This document shows, piece by piece, positions 1-12,190 of a DNA stretch of 64,000 bases; the stretch's first letter is position 1, and each line of letters starts with the position of its first letter. Under the pieces are notes generated by a model, which ran no database searches, was not told the DNA's origin, and worked only from the letters and a program-made list of their open reading frames with translations. The stretch is from Tachypleus tridentatus (taxonomy: Eukaryota; Arthropoda; Merostomata; Xiphosura; Limulidae), in NCBI RefSeq assembly GCF_004210375.1, contig NC_134831.1, forward strand, positions 2,790,001 to 2,854,000, given 5' to 3'. Both the position numbers and the translations under genes were made by a program.

Positions 1-345
1 TTCTAATAACAATTATTATAAATTGTATTATTGCTCGTACATTAAAACACATTTCTATTATGAAAGAAAACTGTATCAGTCTTGTTGGCAACTATCATAA
101 ATATAATACATCTCGACATTTAATTAATTTTTAATTAAAATTTCACTCAGTTTCAGGTTATTTGAAATCGTAATACGTAACATAATAAATTGAGGGCTCG
201 TACGACATACCTTATAATACGTAACAGCTAAACAATGAATTATCTTTCTTACTGAAACTACAGATTAAAGAATTATAAAGGTATAACTTCTCGTATTTAG
301 TCTACTTTACTGAAATTTAAAATAACAAAGATATTATGTTTATAA
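1..345. other. AT-rich sequence, no gene seen
   Basis: No open frame, repeat or RNA signal that I can support up to the target-site duplication of the first SINE. Confidence 0.6.
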
Positions 346-358
346 AACCTTTCGCGAA

Positions 359-485
359 GCCCCCTAAGTGGCTCAGCGGTATGTCTGCGGAGTTACAACG
401 CTAAAATCCGGGTTTCGATACCCGTGGTGGGCAGAGCACAGATAGCCCATTGTGTAGCTTTGTGCTTAATTCAAAAAACAACAAC
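359..485 (+). mobile_element. Family C SINE, full length
   Basis: A-box-like TGGCTCAGCGGTA and B-box-like GGTTTCGATACCC lie about 40 bases apart, as in a tRNA-derived Pol III promoter. The tail AGCTTTGTGCTTAATTC is followed by CAA repeats. A perfect 13-bp target-site duplication, AACCTTTCGCGAA, flanks it at 346-358 and 486-498, so the borders are firm and the insertion is fairly young. Confidence 0.88.
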
Positions 486-558
486 AACCTTTCGCGAAAA
501 TACGTCTACATGTTATGTAGTTAGAAATTATTTTTATATCAGTTACACAGAAGATTGC

Positions 559-772
559 GCAGGTTCAAATCCCCGTCACACCAAACATGCTCGCCCTTTC
601 AGCCGTGGAGGCATTCTAACGTGACAATCAATCCCACTATTCATTGGTAAAAGATTAGCCCAAGAGTTGGCAGTGATTGCTGATGATTAGCTGCCTTTCC
701 TCTAGTCTTACACTGCTAAAGTAGGGACGGCTAGCGCAGATAGCCCTTGTGTAGCTTTGAGCGAAATTCACA
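559..772 (+). mobile_element. Family A SINE, 5'-truncated
   Basis: It begins inside the tRNA-like head at the B box (GGTTCAAATCC) and runs to the tail GAGCGAAATTC. The upstream half of the head (A box) is missing, so it cannot be transcribed from its own promoter. Confidence 0.85.
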
Positions 773-1483
773 TATTTTATAAACAACGTACACAGTCCCA
801 TGCATATTTTCTACAAAATATCAAAAACGTGGAAAATAATGGAACTAAGCAGAAGTGAAACTAACTGAAAAACAAAATGTTTAAGCTCTAACCTGTGTTT
901 AGCTCAGCTTCAGTTACATTTTGCCAAGTTTCAAACTTTCTAATGCACCTTTTTGAAGTTAAAAAGTATACCGATATTTTATCCATTTTGATGATGGTTG
1001 AAAATAGAAGGACAACAAACCTACGTGATCCTACGTCATATAGAGTGATGTTCTCTGTAAAGCAATATTGAAGGTTGAATTTCCAATAACTTATTTTTCT
1101 ATAAACCGGATTCCTGAATGTTAACAAACTCGAGTGTCATACTTCACTGACGTACACAGGCTTAAACTACTACCAGCGACACCTAGTGTCAGTTTAAGTA
1201 CATAATTAATCGTTAGTTGTATACTAAAAATACTTTATTTTTGCCAAATTCAAATTTTACCTTGGTGCTTCAAACAATATAATTATTAGTCATATATATT
1301 GAGAAAGCATCGCATCAGATATTTTATTTAAAATAAATGCATTTATAATTTATTATTTTGGATGAACAAAATAACGACGTATTCTTCATATTCAAATATA
1401 TATTTTCAACAAGGAAGTTGTATTGGAATATGGACATATATACAGACACAATAATAAGTGTAAAACTCGTATTTATTTTTGAG
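773..1483. other. AT-rich sequence, no gene seen
   Basis: An open frame of 79 codons on the minus strand (888-1127) has no recognisable domain and is of chance length for this composition. Nothing else supported. Confidence 0.5.
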
Positions 1484-1562
1484 GAAGACCTCCTAGTCGC
1501 TCAGTGGTAACTTTTGAAGGTTTATAAAACTAAAACCTAGGAGGGCATAGCACAGACAGCCC
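1484..1562 (+). mobile_element. Family C SINE, decayed fragment
   Basis: CCTAGTCGCTCAGTGGTAA and the downstream GGGCATAGCACAGACAGCCCA match family C head and tail, with the anticodon-arm and B-box region badly changed. Confidence 0.6.
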
Positions 1563-1982
1563 AAACAAATATAATTTGGTGGTTTTTTTTCTGATTTGCT
1601 TCTCATTTAAAAAATGCTACACAATGAATAAAACTGACTTACTTTCAGTTCTACATACACTAACGCGTCGTGAATAAAGCTGATGTACTTTTTCCCAGTA
1701 CATTTTTGCCTCATGTAACATTTCTAAAAATATTTAACATTAAAATCACACAAACTAAGTGACGGTACTGAATGAATGGAGGGGGATAAAGTCTGAAAAG
1801 TTATGTTAAGCCTAACTCCCTCATTACGATGTTCGTTTCTCAGCTATTAACAACGTACAAAGTTCGAATACTGATACAAGCTCACAACGTGAACGATACG
1901 TACTTACATTAAAATATAAAATAATTTTGTTATTCAACTCACAATATTCAGGTCATGATTGCACATGCCATTTCCAAATGTT

Positions 1983-2054
1983 TCTCTCTACGGACTAACT
2001 GACAGTAAATCAATTACGTCACCCTCTACGGACTAACTGACAGTAAATCAATAA
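1983..2054. repeat. 42-bp tandem duplication
   Basis: A 27-base segment beginning CTCTACGGACTAACTG occurs at about 1986 and again at about 2028 with no visible difference, so the duplication is recent. The rest of 1563-2305 is AT-rich with no gene seen. Confidence 0.8.
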
Positions 2055-2316
2055 AATCAATCTACAGACAGAAGAGAGTTTGCTGAAACTGTGAAGGTAA
2101 ATTCTGTTTCCTTAACACAAAGCTACGCCAGGTGTAACTCTCACCACACATGTTTTAGAATTGTAATCTATCAAGCTTATAGCTGAGCAACTGGGAAGAA
2201 TGACAGAAGTGTTGTCAATTACATACTAAAAACTTAAAAGCAGCATAATACAAGTACATTCGCCCTTATTTCTTAATATATATCGTTCTGTGAGTTTTTC
2301 AACACCTCTTTTATTG

Positions 2317-2575
2317 GGCTCGGCATGGGCAGGTGGTTAAGGCACTCGACTCGTGATCCGAAGGTCGCGGGTTCGAATCCCCCATCATACCAAACATGGT
2401 CGCTCTTTCAGCCGTGGGGGCGTTATAATGTAACGGTCAATCTCACTAGTCGTTGTTAAAAGAGTAGCCCAGGAGTTGGTGGTGGGTGGTGATGACTAGC
2501 TGCCCTCTTCCAAGTCTTACACTGCTAAATTAGGGACGGCTAGAGCTCGTGTAGCTTTACGCGGAATTAAAAACA
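2317..2575 (+). mobile_element. Family A SINE, full length
   Basis: Head GGCTCGGCATGGGCAGG with A box, B box GGTTCGAATCC, central GCGTTATAATG module, and an internally shortened tail (GGCTAGAGCTCGTGTAGC) that lost the AGATAGCCC motif. An imperfect 11-12-bp duplication (CTCTTTTATTG versus ATCTTTTTATTG) flanks it. Confidence 0.88.
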
Positions 2576-3970
2576 AGTCAAATCTTTTTATTGAATTTTG
2601 TGACGTATTAAAGCTTGTGTTTCTAGCCTTCCTTTGCCACATTTCTTTGCACGATTCACGTAAAAGATTTCACGTGAAGACATGTGAAAAATATTTATTT
2701 CTCATCCTTCGTTCGAGCCATCTTTCTCTTTAAGAGAATAGTTTGTCTTATTTTTCCTAACTGATAACGTCTGTTCAGTGTTCAGTGCACGTTTGTATTA
2801 TCGATAAAAATTATAAACTGTTCTACTCTTACTAATACCGTGACATTTAAAAGATATTGATTAAGAAATACAATGTCTGATAGATAACATTTGGTAAGCT
2901 TCGTACGGTTGTATTTTTGATAACGTTCGAAGCGTTACAATACATACTACACATTTCATGGGTTTGTTAGTTATACTTTTAAAGTTAAACGTTAAATTCA
3001 TCGTTAGGATATTCGACTTTTACTGTTTCTTTATTCGCTTAGATCTCCCCCCTTTCTTTTAGACTGATTGGTAAACTCAGTGAATCTGAAAACGATTCCA
3101 AGTTATCCTTATATAAATTTGTGCTTTTAGATCCACCCATGTTTTTGACTAATTAATAAGCTAAGTAAATCCTTACATGCTTATCGCGTTGATATTAAAT
3201 CTCTAATAATTAGCATATCAAGTTTGTTTTTCGTACCTGATGTGTCCACGTTTCCTGGTTTTCACAGTATGTAAACTGTATAGATCATCAATCACTCACG
3301 AATCGGTAGACCTACAATTTATCTCTCTCTCTGTCTCTCTTTGGAATTTGCAAGTTTAATTTAGTTTCACACAAACAAGAAGACAACGATGTTTTTTTAA
3401 AGTTCAACATGGTAAATCATCTCCATGTCAAATTAGTCGGATGTTAAACATCACAGGATACAAGTACACTATACCTGGCTTCAAAATCACACTTTTGTTT
3501 TTGTTGCTGTTTGCATTTCAGTTGACACTATGAATCAGACTCTGTGTTTTCAAGAGGAAAGAACAGTTTTCGTTGCCTGGTGTCATAAAGAAATATGCTA
3601 TTCCTTACTTAAGTACTATAGGACCTCACGAGTTAAAAGATTTATGAATACTAATTCTCTTCTGTTCCGATATTATATATTTTTAAATCTGTGATACTGT
3701 TTTTTATTCTGTTTGATAATGAAATCTCTTCTTCAAAGCATGACTTCATTGTGATTAAATTTTAGATATCTCTAAATAATGTTATTCTCAGTTATATATA
3801 AAGCACAACATAAAATGTATATCTATATACATGTTTCACTGGTTTCTAAATATTACGTATGTAACACTGAACCAATGCAGGCTAAGTAATTTTAATACCA
3901 GATAAAATGAAGCTGTTATTGTATTTTAGTAAAGACATCGTTGTTGAAGCAATAAGGTAATCATGTGGTG
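2576..3970. other. AT-rich sequence, no gene seen
   Basis: About 1.4 kb without an open frame of note. A short CT-rich stretch (about 3320-3342) is a small microsatellite. Confidence 0.5.
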
Positions 3971-4135
3971 TCGAACGCGGCCTAGCAGTTAACCTGCTAG
4001 ACTGTAGAGCTGTGTGTCCCTTGTTCGAGTCCCGCTACCGCCAAACGAAAAAATCACAATTACTTAGACCGTGAAATCCCAATATTCGGCCAGCCAAGAC
4101 CAACTAAAGAGGTGGCAATGGCTGATGATTAGGGT
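3971..4135 (+). mobile_element. Family E (old A-like) SINE
   Basis: A tRNA-like head (GCGGCCTAGCAGTTAACC ... TTGTTCGAGTCCC) is followed by the decayed central part GAGGTGGCAATGGCTGATG and GATTAG. I considered a genuine tRNA gene, but the acceptor and anticodon stems do not close and SINE body follows. Confidence 0.6.
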
Positions 4136-4179
4136 CGAAAGGTTCAGATTGACAAATTTATACGTTTTCTTATGACTGA

Positions 4180-4440
4180 AAGTGTTTACAAGATCCAGGA
4201 CTGTCGATCCAAGGTTTCGTGGTTCGCGTTCTGTTACCTCTTTAAAAAAAAGTAAAATTATGCTCTTCACTTTGTTGCCATAGGAGCATTATAAGAGTGA
4301 CGTCACATCTCGTTATTCGATTAGAAGACCACGATTTGACAATGGGTGGTGTTGACTAGCCGCCTTCCCTCTAGTCCACTACTTCAACATCAGGGACAGC
4401 TAGCGTAGATATCCCTTAAATAGGTTTTAGCGAAATTCAG
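4180..4440 (+). mobile_element. Family E (old A-like) SINE
   Basis: B-box-like GTGGTTCGCGTTC is followed by the A-like body (GGAGCATTATAAGAGTGACG, GGGTGGTGTTGACTAGCCGCC) and the tail GGGACAGCTAGCGTAGATA. It follows another diverged copy in the same orientation. Confidence 0.65.
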
Positions 4441-4444
4441 TATA

Positions 4445-5247
4445 AAGGCGAACCAAAACAAATAATACCTTAAATGTGAATAAATTACTAAAATATGTCG
4501 TCGATTCTCAGGCAGCCTCGAAACATTGTTAACTTTAATGTGTTTTACATTATTGGCTTCGTGTATTAATTTAAAGCCAAACTAAGTATCCTATGTTGGT
4601 TAAGCCTTGTATATCTTTTTGGGATTAAGACCGAAAACGTTGCTAACAGTGAGGATATTTAAATTAAGAATCAATACATTCTAATCATTTTGTAATCAAC
4701 TTCACAATTTAGATCACAGGGCTAACCTATGCCCACAGTGGAAATCATCTGTATATTGTATAGTGTAAGTCCACAAATGATTGTTCAACACACTTTAAAA
4801 GTTATCGGTTTCACGATTTCAGCTTTCACGAGTACTATATAGAATTGTTTTGAATTATTCACTGTTTTTGATCTTGTTGTCTTAAAATTTGTAACAATCA
4901 GCTAAACCAGCGTTGTGGAGTTCGAATAACATTTAATAACGGTATATTCTTCTCCACTGATCCAGTTGTCACGTATCATTTTAATTTTCACGTATAATAA
5001 AACTATTTTTAAATAGCCAAGAAAGTAAATAATAATACACCAGAAACTGTTACGAATTTGCTGTAAAAAAAGGTACATCATGAAAGATTTCTTCCTTTAC
5101 TATCTTTCGTACATGAAACGTAACAAACACGTATGACTATCATTATTGTGAAACATCTACCAATGAAGGGAGCTTGATATTATATTTATATAAAGAATAC
5201 CAATAAGAAAAGATAACATATATGTCGTATTTTGCAAGTTACCAAAT
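4445..5247. other. AT-rich sequence, no gene seen
   Basis: No supported coding, RNA or repeat feature. Confidence 0.5.
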
Positions 5248-5430
5248 ATCTCCTGGTGGTTAAGGTTCTCGATTCACAGTCTGTGTCTCGCGGGATCGTA
5301 ACCAGACGCGGAGCACACTGTTGTTCACCTTTTCAATCGTTGAGGTACTGTAATGTGAAAGTCTTTGTTGATAAAGACTAGCCCCAAAAGTTAGCGGAGG
5401 GTATTATCGGCCGTTTGTCTGCATAGACCA
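5248..5430 (+). mobile_element. Family E (old A-like) SINE
   Basis: CTCCTGGTGGTTAAGG matches the A box region, and GTACTGTAATGTGAAAGTC and GACTAGCCCCAAAAGTTAGC match the central module. The B box is disrupted (GGGATCGTAACC). Confidence 0.6.
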
Positions 5431-6970
5431 AATTTTATAGTTTAAGTTTTAGTTCGTTTTGAAAAGACAAAAGTTTGTAAGAGAGACAAGGCAGTGTTTT
5501 CTTCTTTGTGGTCAGTAACCTTCTCCCTTCCTATATCTGCAAAACATATTAACTACATACTTGTTTTTAGATGACCTTAGCCGTAAGGATCTATTTACAC
5601 ACTCATTGTCCTATAAAACTGAATTTCATTGCCTTATTCACAGAAACAAATAAAAGTGTAAACTAAGGTTAGTTCAACGTTCGCCGAGAATACAAATTTT
5701 ACACATCTGGCGAATGAGGCAATTGGTTATTTTCTCTCTCTACATTCTTAAGCTCTATGTTTCAAGCTATCTGATTGGCTATGTTGTAAGCTTATTGAAT
5801 ATTCAACAGGGTATCACCATATTAGGCAGACACGAGCGAAGCCAACGCGGTCGCTCAGTTGTCGAGTCTGGTTCAGCCTGCGTAACGTTTGCAGCGCATG
5901 TAGTGAGTTACAAGGGCATGGACACTCAAGTTGCACTCTTGTAGACTGCGTTTCTCGATGTTGTGGACTTAAATGCATGCACGATAACAGCATACTGGTT
6001 ATTTTAAGATGTGTTCTTGAAGCTAGGGAAAATGTCGAGGCTATACCTGAAACACGTACTTTGTAAAGCTATGGTTTTTATTCATAGAGGACAACGAAGA
6101 ATACGAGAAAAAATTCTTTGGAAAACCCTGATCTTGGCCACGCTTGCTGCCGTCGCTCAAGGTAGGCTTGTCCAGCTTCGTGAAACTGAGCTTCCAAACA
6201 ATTCGATCATTAATAACCACTCTAAGAGCAATTCAGTCGAATGCATATTTTCATAATACGTTATGTAACAGAATAAGAGTTATTAACTGGAAACATCTGT
6301 TGTTATCTTATATCTCTTGATTAAATTTATAAATTATACATGGTATAACTTAGACTAGATACGTCAATTAAAGTATAGTTATGAAATAAGTATTAGTGGC
6401 TTTCTCTCTTTCATAAGATGGTATAAGTTTAGTCTTATTGAAAATATTAAAAATATTGGAATAATTACTATTGAAAAATATGAAACCAGTGTGTTAAGGA
6501 ACACTGTGCTATCTGTGTTTAAACTACACCATATATTAAAGATGATGATATAGAAAACGCTTAGACCACTAATACGTCGTATCCCAATCTCCTGATGAGT
6601 CCTAGTATTTGTCGAAAGGACTCATTGGTACTGTATTAGCAGAAATTAAATATTCTTCTCTGCTCGCATTATTATAATTTCTATTGTGTGTTCAATATAT
6701 ATACAAAACACGCGATATGAGAGCTATTTATCTTAGTGTCCCTCTGGCGGTCGATTTGTCTGTATAAGTACAAATATGCTTGTATTATTACTATGACGCC
6801 GTACAGCAAGAAAAGCCTCAAGAAAATGCGGATGGATTTGATATATAGAAACAAAGGAGAAAAGGTGACACCACAGGTTTGTAAACAAATTATCGTGTAG
6901 TCTGAAAATTTCTTAACAACTGATCCGAACATACATACAACTAAATGCCATCCAGTTATTCTGTCCTATT
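5431..6970. other. Mostly unique sequence with a CpG-richer patch
   Basis: Roughly 5820-6200 is richer in G, C and CpG than its surroundings. A frame ending at 6161 encodes a hydrophobic, signal-peptide-like stretch (LWKTLILATLAAVAQG) followed directly by a splice-donor-like G|GTAGGC. No start codon lies in a natural position, so I do not call a gene. Nothing else seen. Confidence 0.3.
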
Positions 6971-7492
6971 TTTGTTTTCTTCCTCACATTCATCTGGATT
7001 TTGCTTGAAGTCACAACTAAGTACGATGTCTGTTTTCTTCCTCACATTCATCTGGATCTTGTTTGAAGTCACAACTGAGTACGATGTCTGTTTTCTTCCT
7101 CACATTCATCTGGATCTTGCTTGAAGTCACAACTGAGTACGATGTCTGTTTTCTTCCTCACATTCATCTGGATCTTGCTTGAAGTCACAACTGAGTACGA
7201 TGTCTGTTTTCTTCCTCACATTCATCTGGATCTTGTTTGAAGTCACAACTGAGTACGATGTCTGTTTTCTTCCTCACATTCATCTGGATCTTGCTTGAAG
7301 TCACAACTGAGTACGATGTCTGTTTTCTTCCTCACATTCATCTGGATCTCGCTTAAAGTCACAACTGAGTACGATGTCTGTTTTCTTCCTCACATTCATC
7401 TGGATCTTGCTTGAAGTCACAACTGAGTACGATGTCTGTTTTCTTCCTCACATTCATCTGGATCTCGCTTGAAGTCACAACTGAGTACGATG
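6971..7492. repeat. Minisatellite, 58-bp unit, 9 copies
   Basis: Head-to-tail copies of a 58-bp unit containing TTCTTCCTCACATTCATCTG and CACAACTGAGTACGATG. Copies differ mainly at a CTTG/CTCG/TTTG position, so the array expanded recently. The unit length is not a multiple of three, which argues against coding. Confidence 0.95.
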
Positions 7493-8394
7493 CTAATTTC
7501 AGAAAACAAAACAGATTCTGGGATTAAATAAATCGGAAAAAAATAATTTACTTTATACCCCATCGATATGGGATGTTTTAAAGGAGTTTGTTTAAGAAAG
7601 TTAGTCACAACTGAAAAGTGCAGTCGTCCTAAGAAACAGACTTTAAGTAGTAAACAAACTAAATGGTTTGCTTTAGAATTAAAGGATGAATAAATATGTT
7701 CTATCGCTACAGTTATTTTAGTAGGTTTGTGTTTATAAACCAGAATAATGAGAAAAAAAATATTTGTCTGCTTTCTTAATAGAAAGCTTTTATGTTATTC
7801 CCAACACCGTTACTACAGATGTGTTAATTATTTTCAAACTTTTGTTCAATCCAACCAATTCAAACCAACTTTATTTTACCCATTATTCATTACTATATAA
7901 AATGCGTTTATTATCATTAAGTGTTATTAATAAATACTTTAGAGCACTTCCAGGGTTAATACAGTTTTAGAAGAAACTATAGGAAAGAAAGATATAAATT
8001 CTGTTTAAATCATGGTCTGTGAAGTGTCTTGTCAACGTATATTCGCGAAATGAATTGTGTTCAACGAATTTTTTTTCTTTGTGTACCTGTTACAAGCACA
8101 TCTCCTTGTAACATGTATAGAAGTTGTCAGGTGTCAAAGTAAAAACCTCTGTAAACTCTCGAATCAGAACATATCACGGCTGATTACCGTATACACATCA
8201 CGTGATAGTCTAAGTAATGTACTCAGGACTCCATTTATAAGCACGTGATTCAGAGACTAAGTAGTGTTGTTTCCAACAATCAGAGCATTATTTCTTTATA
8301 TGTGTGAGGAAGTAACAATAAATGTTCATTATTTTAAAACAAGCTTGTTTTATATAACTACTATTTCCGTGTGAAACTAAACCTGCAATTTATT
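7493..8394. other. AT-rich sequence, no gene seen
   Basis: Short open frames only, without recognisable domains. Confidence 0.5.
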
Positions 8395-8600
8395 TAGACT
8401 TGTTTAGTTTCTGTCTAACTCAGAACCAACACTAACAGCTTACTTACACTTTTCAGTTTCTGTTTAACTGAGAACCAATACATACAGCATACTTACACAT
8501 CTGAGTTTTTGTCTAACTCAGAACCAATATTAAGAGCTTCATCAACTTTTTTTAGTTTCCGTCTAGCACAAAACTAAGACATAATACTTTAGTTACATGT
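8395..8600. repeat. Degenerate tandem repeat, ~57-bp unit, 3-4 copies
   Basis: The phrase AGTTTCTGTCTAACTCAGAA recurs at about 57-bp spacing (8406, 8455, 8503, 8558), each time followed by a CCAA-ACAGCTTACTTACAC-type sequence with many substitutions. Confidence 0.7.
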
Positions 8601-9599
8601 CGCTGGTATAAATAAAAGTTTTTTTAACTTCGATTAAAAAGTATATATCTTATTCCTTCAGTACCATTTCAACATTTCCATTAAATTGTTTTAAAAAACA
8701 ATTGATATATAAATAAAACTTCGTGCAGTGAACTAAATTCTCTCTCAGCTATTTATTTCATTTCTACCAGATGGAGCCGCAATTATATCGTTATTTTTTC
8801 AAGATTAATCTCGGCTCCAGCGATGGATACAACTGTGTTTATTATTACAGTAAAAAGTTAAACACTTCTCTTGTGTTTATTTCATACTCTTCAAATTACA
8901 GTCAACATTTCTGATTGTGATAACATTTTCTGTACATATTAATGCTACTTTTATTTAACTTCTCCTTTTTTTATGACTCGTATGTTGTTAGGACTAAGCA
9001 ACCAACAAAGTCACGAACCCAAGTTCTATTTGGTATATGAATAGTTTAGAAACTTGTGTTTTAAGACCAAATTGGGTCTATTAAGATGTCCAATTTGTAG
9101 GCTTAAAGTAATATAGTAACCTCATAAGTTGTATCTTATATGACTTACTGTAAAGATGATTTTTTTTCACGTGTGTTGGTATCCATGAGCCACATGTGAC
9201 TGGCTTTACTACAGTAACTTCTGATATGATAACAAGAAACTGTCCGACGGTATAAAAAGAGATATCTTATGAAAGACTTATGGCCGAAGATGAGTGGATA
9301 AAAGTCCCTGAAATGGAGCACATTTCCACTTTCTTATAATGTAATTAGTATCCAATAAGATAATCACGGATTTAAGACAAAAAAATAGAAGGTATGGGAA
9401 CATTATCGAACACTGACCGTTAGAAAATGTTTGTTTCTTCAATTGGTATTCTCAGCTAGTACAAATAAACGAAAATATTCGTGCATATGGTTCTATGTAT
9501 CTTTTAACAGAAACTTTCAACAAGAACAAACAAGGAATTCAGTTTTTCGAAGATTACTGGCATTTCTTGTGTTCCTCCTCCCTTATAATCCTTCTGTTC
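8601..9599. other. AT-rich sequence, no gene seen
   Basis: A TATAAAAAG at about 9251 is not followed by a usable open frame. No other feature supported. Confidence 0.5.
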
Positions 9600-9718
9600 G
9601 TTGTTAATTGCAAAGCTACCCAAGGGGCTATCTGTGCTGTGCCCGCTAGAGGAATCTAAATCTGATTTTTAGCATTATGCGACCTCTGACTTACTGCTCA
9701 GCCACTTTGGTGGAGGTA
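9600..9718 (-). mobile_element. Family C SINE, host of a later insertion
   Basis: Reverse orientation: tail TTAATTGCAAAGCTACCC, the GGGCTATCTGTGCTGTGCCC module, and the head CTGCTCAGCCACTTTGG. An A SINE is inserted at its 5' border: GGTGGAGGTA at 9709-9718 is repeated at 10001-10010. Confidence 0.8.
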
Positions 9719-10000
9719 TGTTTTGTTTTGTTTTTTTAATTTCACGCAAAGTTACACGAGGGCTATCTGCGCTAGCCGTCCCTAATTTTGCAGTGTAAGG
9801 CTAGAGGGAAGGCAGCTAGTCATCACCGCCCACCGCCTACTCTTGGGCTACTCTTTTACCAACGAAGAGTGGGATTGACTGTGACATTATAACGCCCCCA
9901 CGGCTGAAAGAGCAAGCATGTTTGATGCGACGGGGATTCGATCCCGCGACCCTCAGATTACGAGTCGAACGCCCTAACCCACCTGGTCATGCCGGAACTG
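9719..10000 (-). mobile_element. Family A SINE, full length
   Basis: Complete reverse-oriented copy from the T-rich tail complement through B box (GGGATTCGATCCCGC) to GTCATGCCGGAACTG. The 10-bp duplication GGTGGAGGTA on both sides shows it landed in an existing family C SINE. Confidence 0.93.
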
Positions 10001-10282
10001 GGTGGAGGTAAGAAGCTCCATTTTGAAATTCAATAACGACAGTTATAACAACAACACGTTTTCGTGACTTGCGGATCATCTAATGCGGTCCATCTTAAAC
10101 TCTATAGATAACGTAAATGTCTGAGATTATAAGACGGGCCCCAGAAGGAATGAGATCACAAACATTTTAATTTTCCCGACACAAGTAACATACCAAATCA
10201 CAAACACTTGCATTCTTGGAATGTTTTATAAATAAGCGAAAATTGGGGTCAGGCGATCTCAATTTTCATTGTAGAGAAAAAT

Positions 10283-10401
10283 CCGACTTTGCTGAGCGGC
10301 TTTCCACTCTCAACGCTAAAATCCGGGATTCGATACTCGTGGTGTGCAGAGCACAGATAACCCATTGTGTAGCTTTGTGCTTAGCTCAAAACAACAACAA
10401 C
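10283..10401 (+). mobile_element. Family C SINE
   Basis: TTTGCTGAGCGGCTTTCC (altered A box), AACGCTAAAATCCGGGATTC, TCGATACTCG B box, and the tail AGCTTTGTGCTTAGCTC plus CAA repeats. Confidence 0.82.
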
Positions 10402-11389
10402 GTTCCACCCTTATAAAAAAAAAATCTGTAGCTATACCACATACGTATTTCACTTACTAACTTAGCCGGTAATAATACAAAGTTCATACTAATATGTACA
10501 CGTGCCTTATTTTGATTCGCTAAATTTTTGTGTTTTTTTCTGAATGATGATTCAGTTTTTATAATCACTTTCAGGTTGTTTTCAGGTTGATATGTTTGCG
10601 GGTTGGATAATTTTTTCTCAAGTTTACAGTTTTATATGAATATAGTTGATGACATGATAACTAATTATTATTGGAAAATATTTGAATATTTGTGGACATG
10701 AAAGTTTACTATTCAAGTAACTGGGCATTGTTTTAAATGTAGTTGATTTCCTGGACTTAAGGAACAGTGTTTTATTCGCTGAAAATATCCTCAGGCTCTT
10801 TAGGGTACGAAATTGACTCGTACGGTGCACGTGTGCTCGAGCCAGCCCATTTCTCACTGCTATTTACTGACGCTGACATATGGGTGTCAACTGACACAGT
10901 GCACTTGAATTTGGTTATAATTCTAATAGGAATTATCCTAGCTCACTGAGGGGATATCAGTTTTTAAAATAAATCACCAGGACTGCTTGGTTTAAAAAGT
11001 TTTACGATTTTTACGATTAAGGCACCAATTGCAAATAATTAATTTAATCATCAGAGTTATTAAGAGCTACAGGAGAAATTTAAGATAATTACTATATAGA
11101 TCAGACGTCAAGTTAAAAGTAACGTACGCATTAATATAAACAGTCCAATGTGTAAATAATTAGCTATGAATTCTGAATGTTATACGTCAACACATCATAA
11201 AAAAAAAAGGCAACTTATAACGAAACATCTGTACCCTCGCGGATAGCGATAATTTCAGTGTGTAACCCTAAATTGTTAATTGCGAGAACTAATCACATCA
11301 GGAACGCATGTTAACTGTGTATACTGGTAGTTGCGATAACGTAACTAATTTTATAGTGCAAAGACTCACTTCAAAAATTATTAAGTTCG
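10402..11389. other. AT-rich sequence, no gene seen
   Basis: Several 60-77-codon frames on both strands overlap each other and carry no recognised domain. Confidence 0.5.
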
Positions 11390-11735
11390 TCCTGTGTAAC
11401 GATTCCCTCTTCAAAACATTAGAGTGATGACTCATACCTGAAAACTTTAGAGTAAGCGCTCTCTTCCAAAGCATTAGTGTAAAGGGTCATTTCGAAAACA
11501 TCGGTGTGAAAACTTACTCCTGTTAACATTAGACAAAGTCCTACTTCTCAAAACATTAGAGTGATGACTTATCCTTGAAAACATTAACATGAAATCTAAC
11601 TCCTGGAAATAGTAAGACGAAGTCTCACATCTGAAAACATTAGCGTGAAGGCACACTTCTAAGTACATTAGTGCAACGATTCCCTCTTCAAAACATTAGC
11701 GTGAAGGCACACTTCTAAGTGTAACTCCAAACAGT
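11390..11735. repeat. Degenerate minisatellite, ~30-33-bp unit
   Basis: Recurrent AAAACATTAGAGTGATGACT-type units about 30-33 bases apart. Two larger near-identical blocks (CGATTCCCTCTTCAAAACAT at about 11400 and 11679) show later local duplication. Short minus-strand frames across it are by-products. Confidence 0.7.
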
Positions 11736-12190
11736 GCAACGTGTTCATGTTAACATCTTTTCGCGAAACGCTAGGGTAATGGATTGGAACACTGCATTTT
11801 AATAACCTACCCTTACATGTAACAGAGTATCTATACACAGACTTTTTATGAATGTCAAGAAGTATCGAAAGGGACTGTATCTTATAACTATGTCTCCACG
11901 TTCTTGTACACACTTCCCTTGCTATACATTTAATAAACTTACGTTTGTTTATCTTATCACGTGTGTTTTAAAGATTGGAAGGCTGTTTATCAGATGTCAT
12001 CAGTTCTGTTTATTTTTGTTGTGACTCTCTGAATCTAGTTTTGAGTTATAAGACATCTGGTTTTAGTGTAATCGAAACCGATGTTGTGATTCGTAGCCTG
12101 GAGGTAAACTGTTATACAAGAAATAGAAGATGGTCGCAAGCTACTTATTTTCATGTAAGGATGTTCACATGTGTCGCAAACCTACCTTTG
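11736..12190. other. AT-rich sequence, no gene seen
   Basis: No feature supported. Overlapping short frames only. Confidence 0.5.

Noticed and set aside
3971..4045. A tRNA gene with a good B box
   Set aside because: The acceptor and anticodon stems do not pair and decayed SINE body follows immediately.
9251..9310. A TATAAAAAG promoter with a nearby ATG
   Set aside because: The frame after the ATG closes within about ten codons and no splice donor follows.
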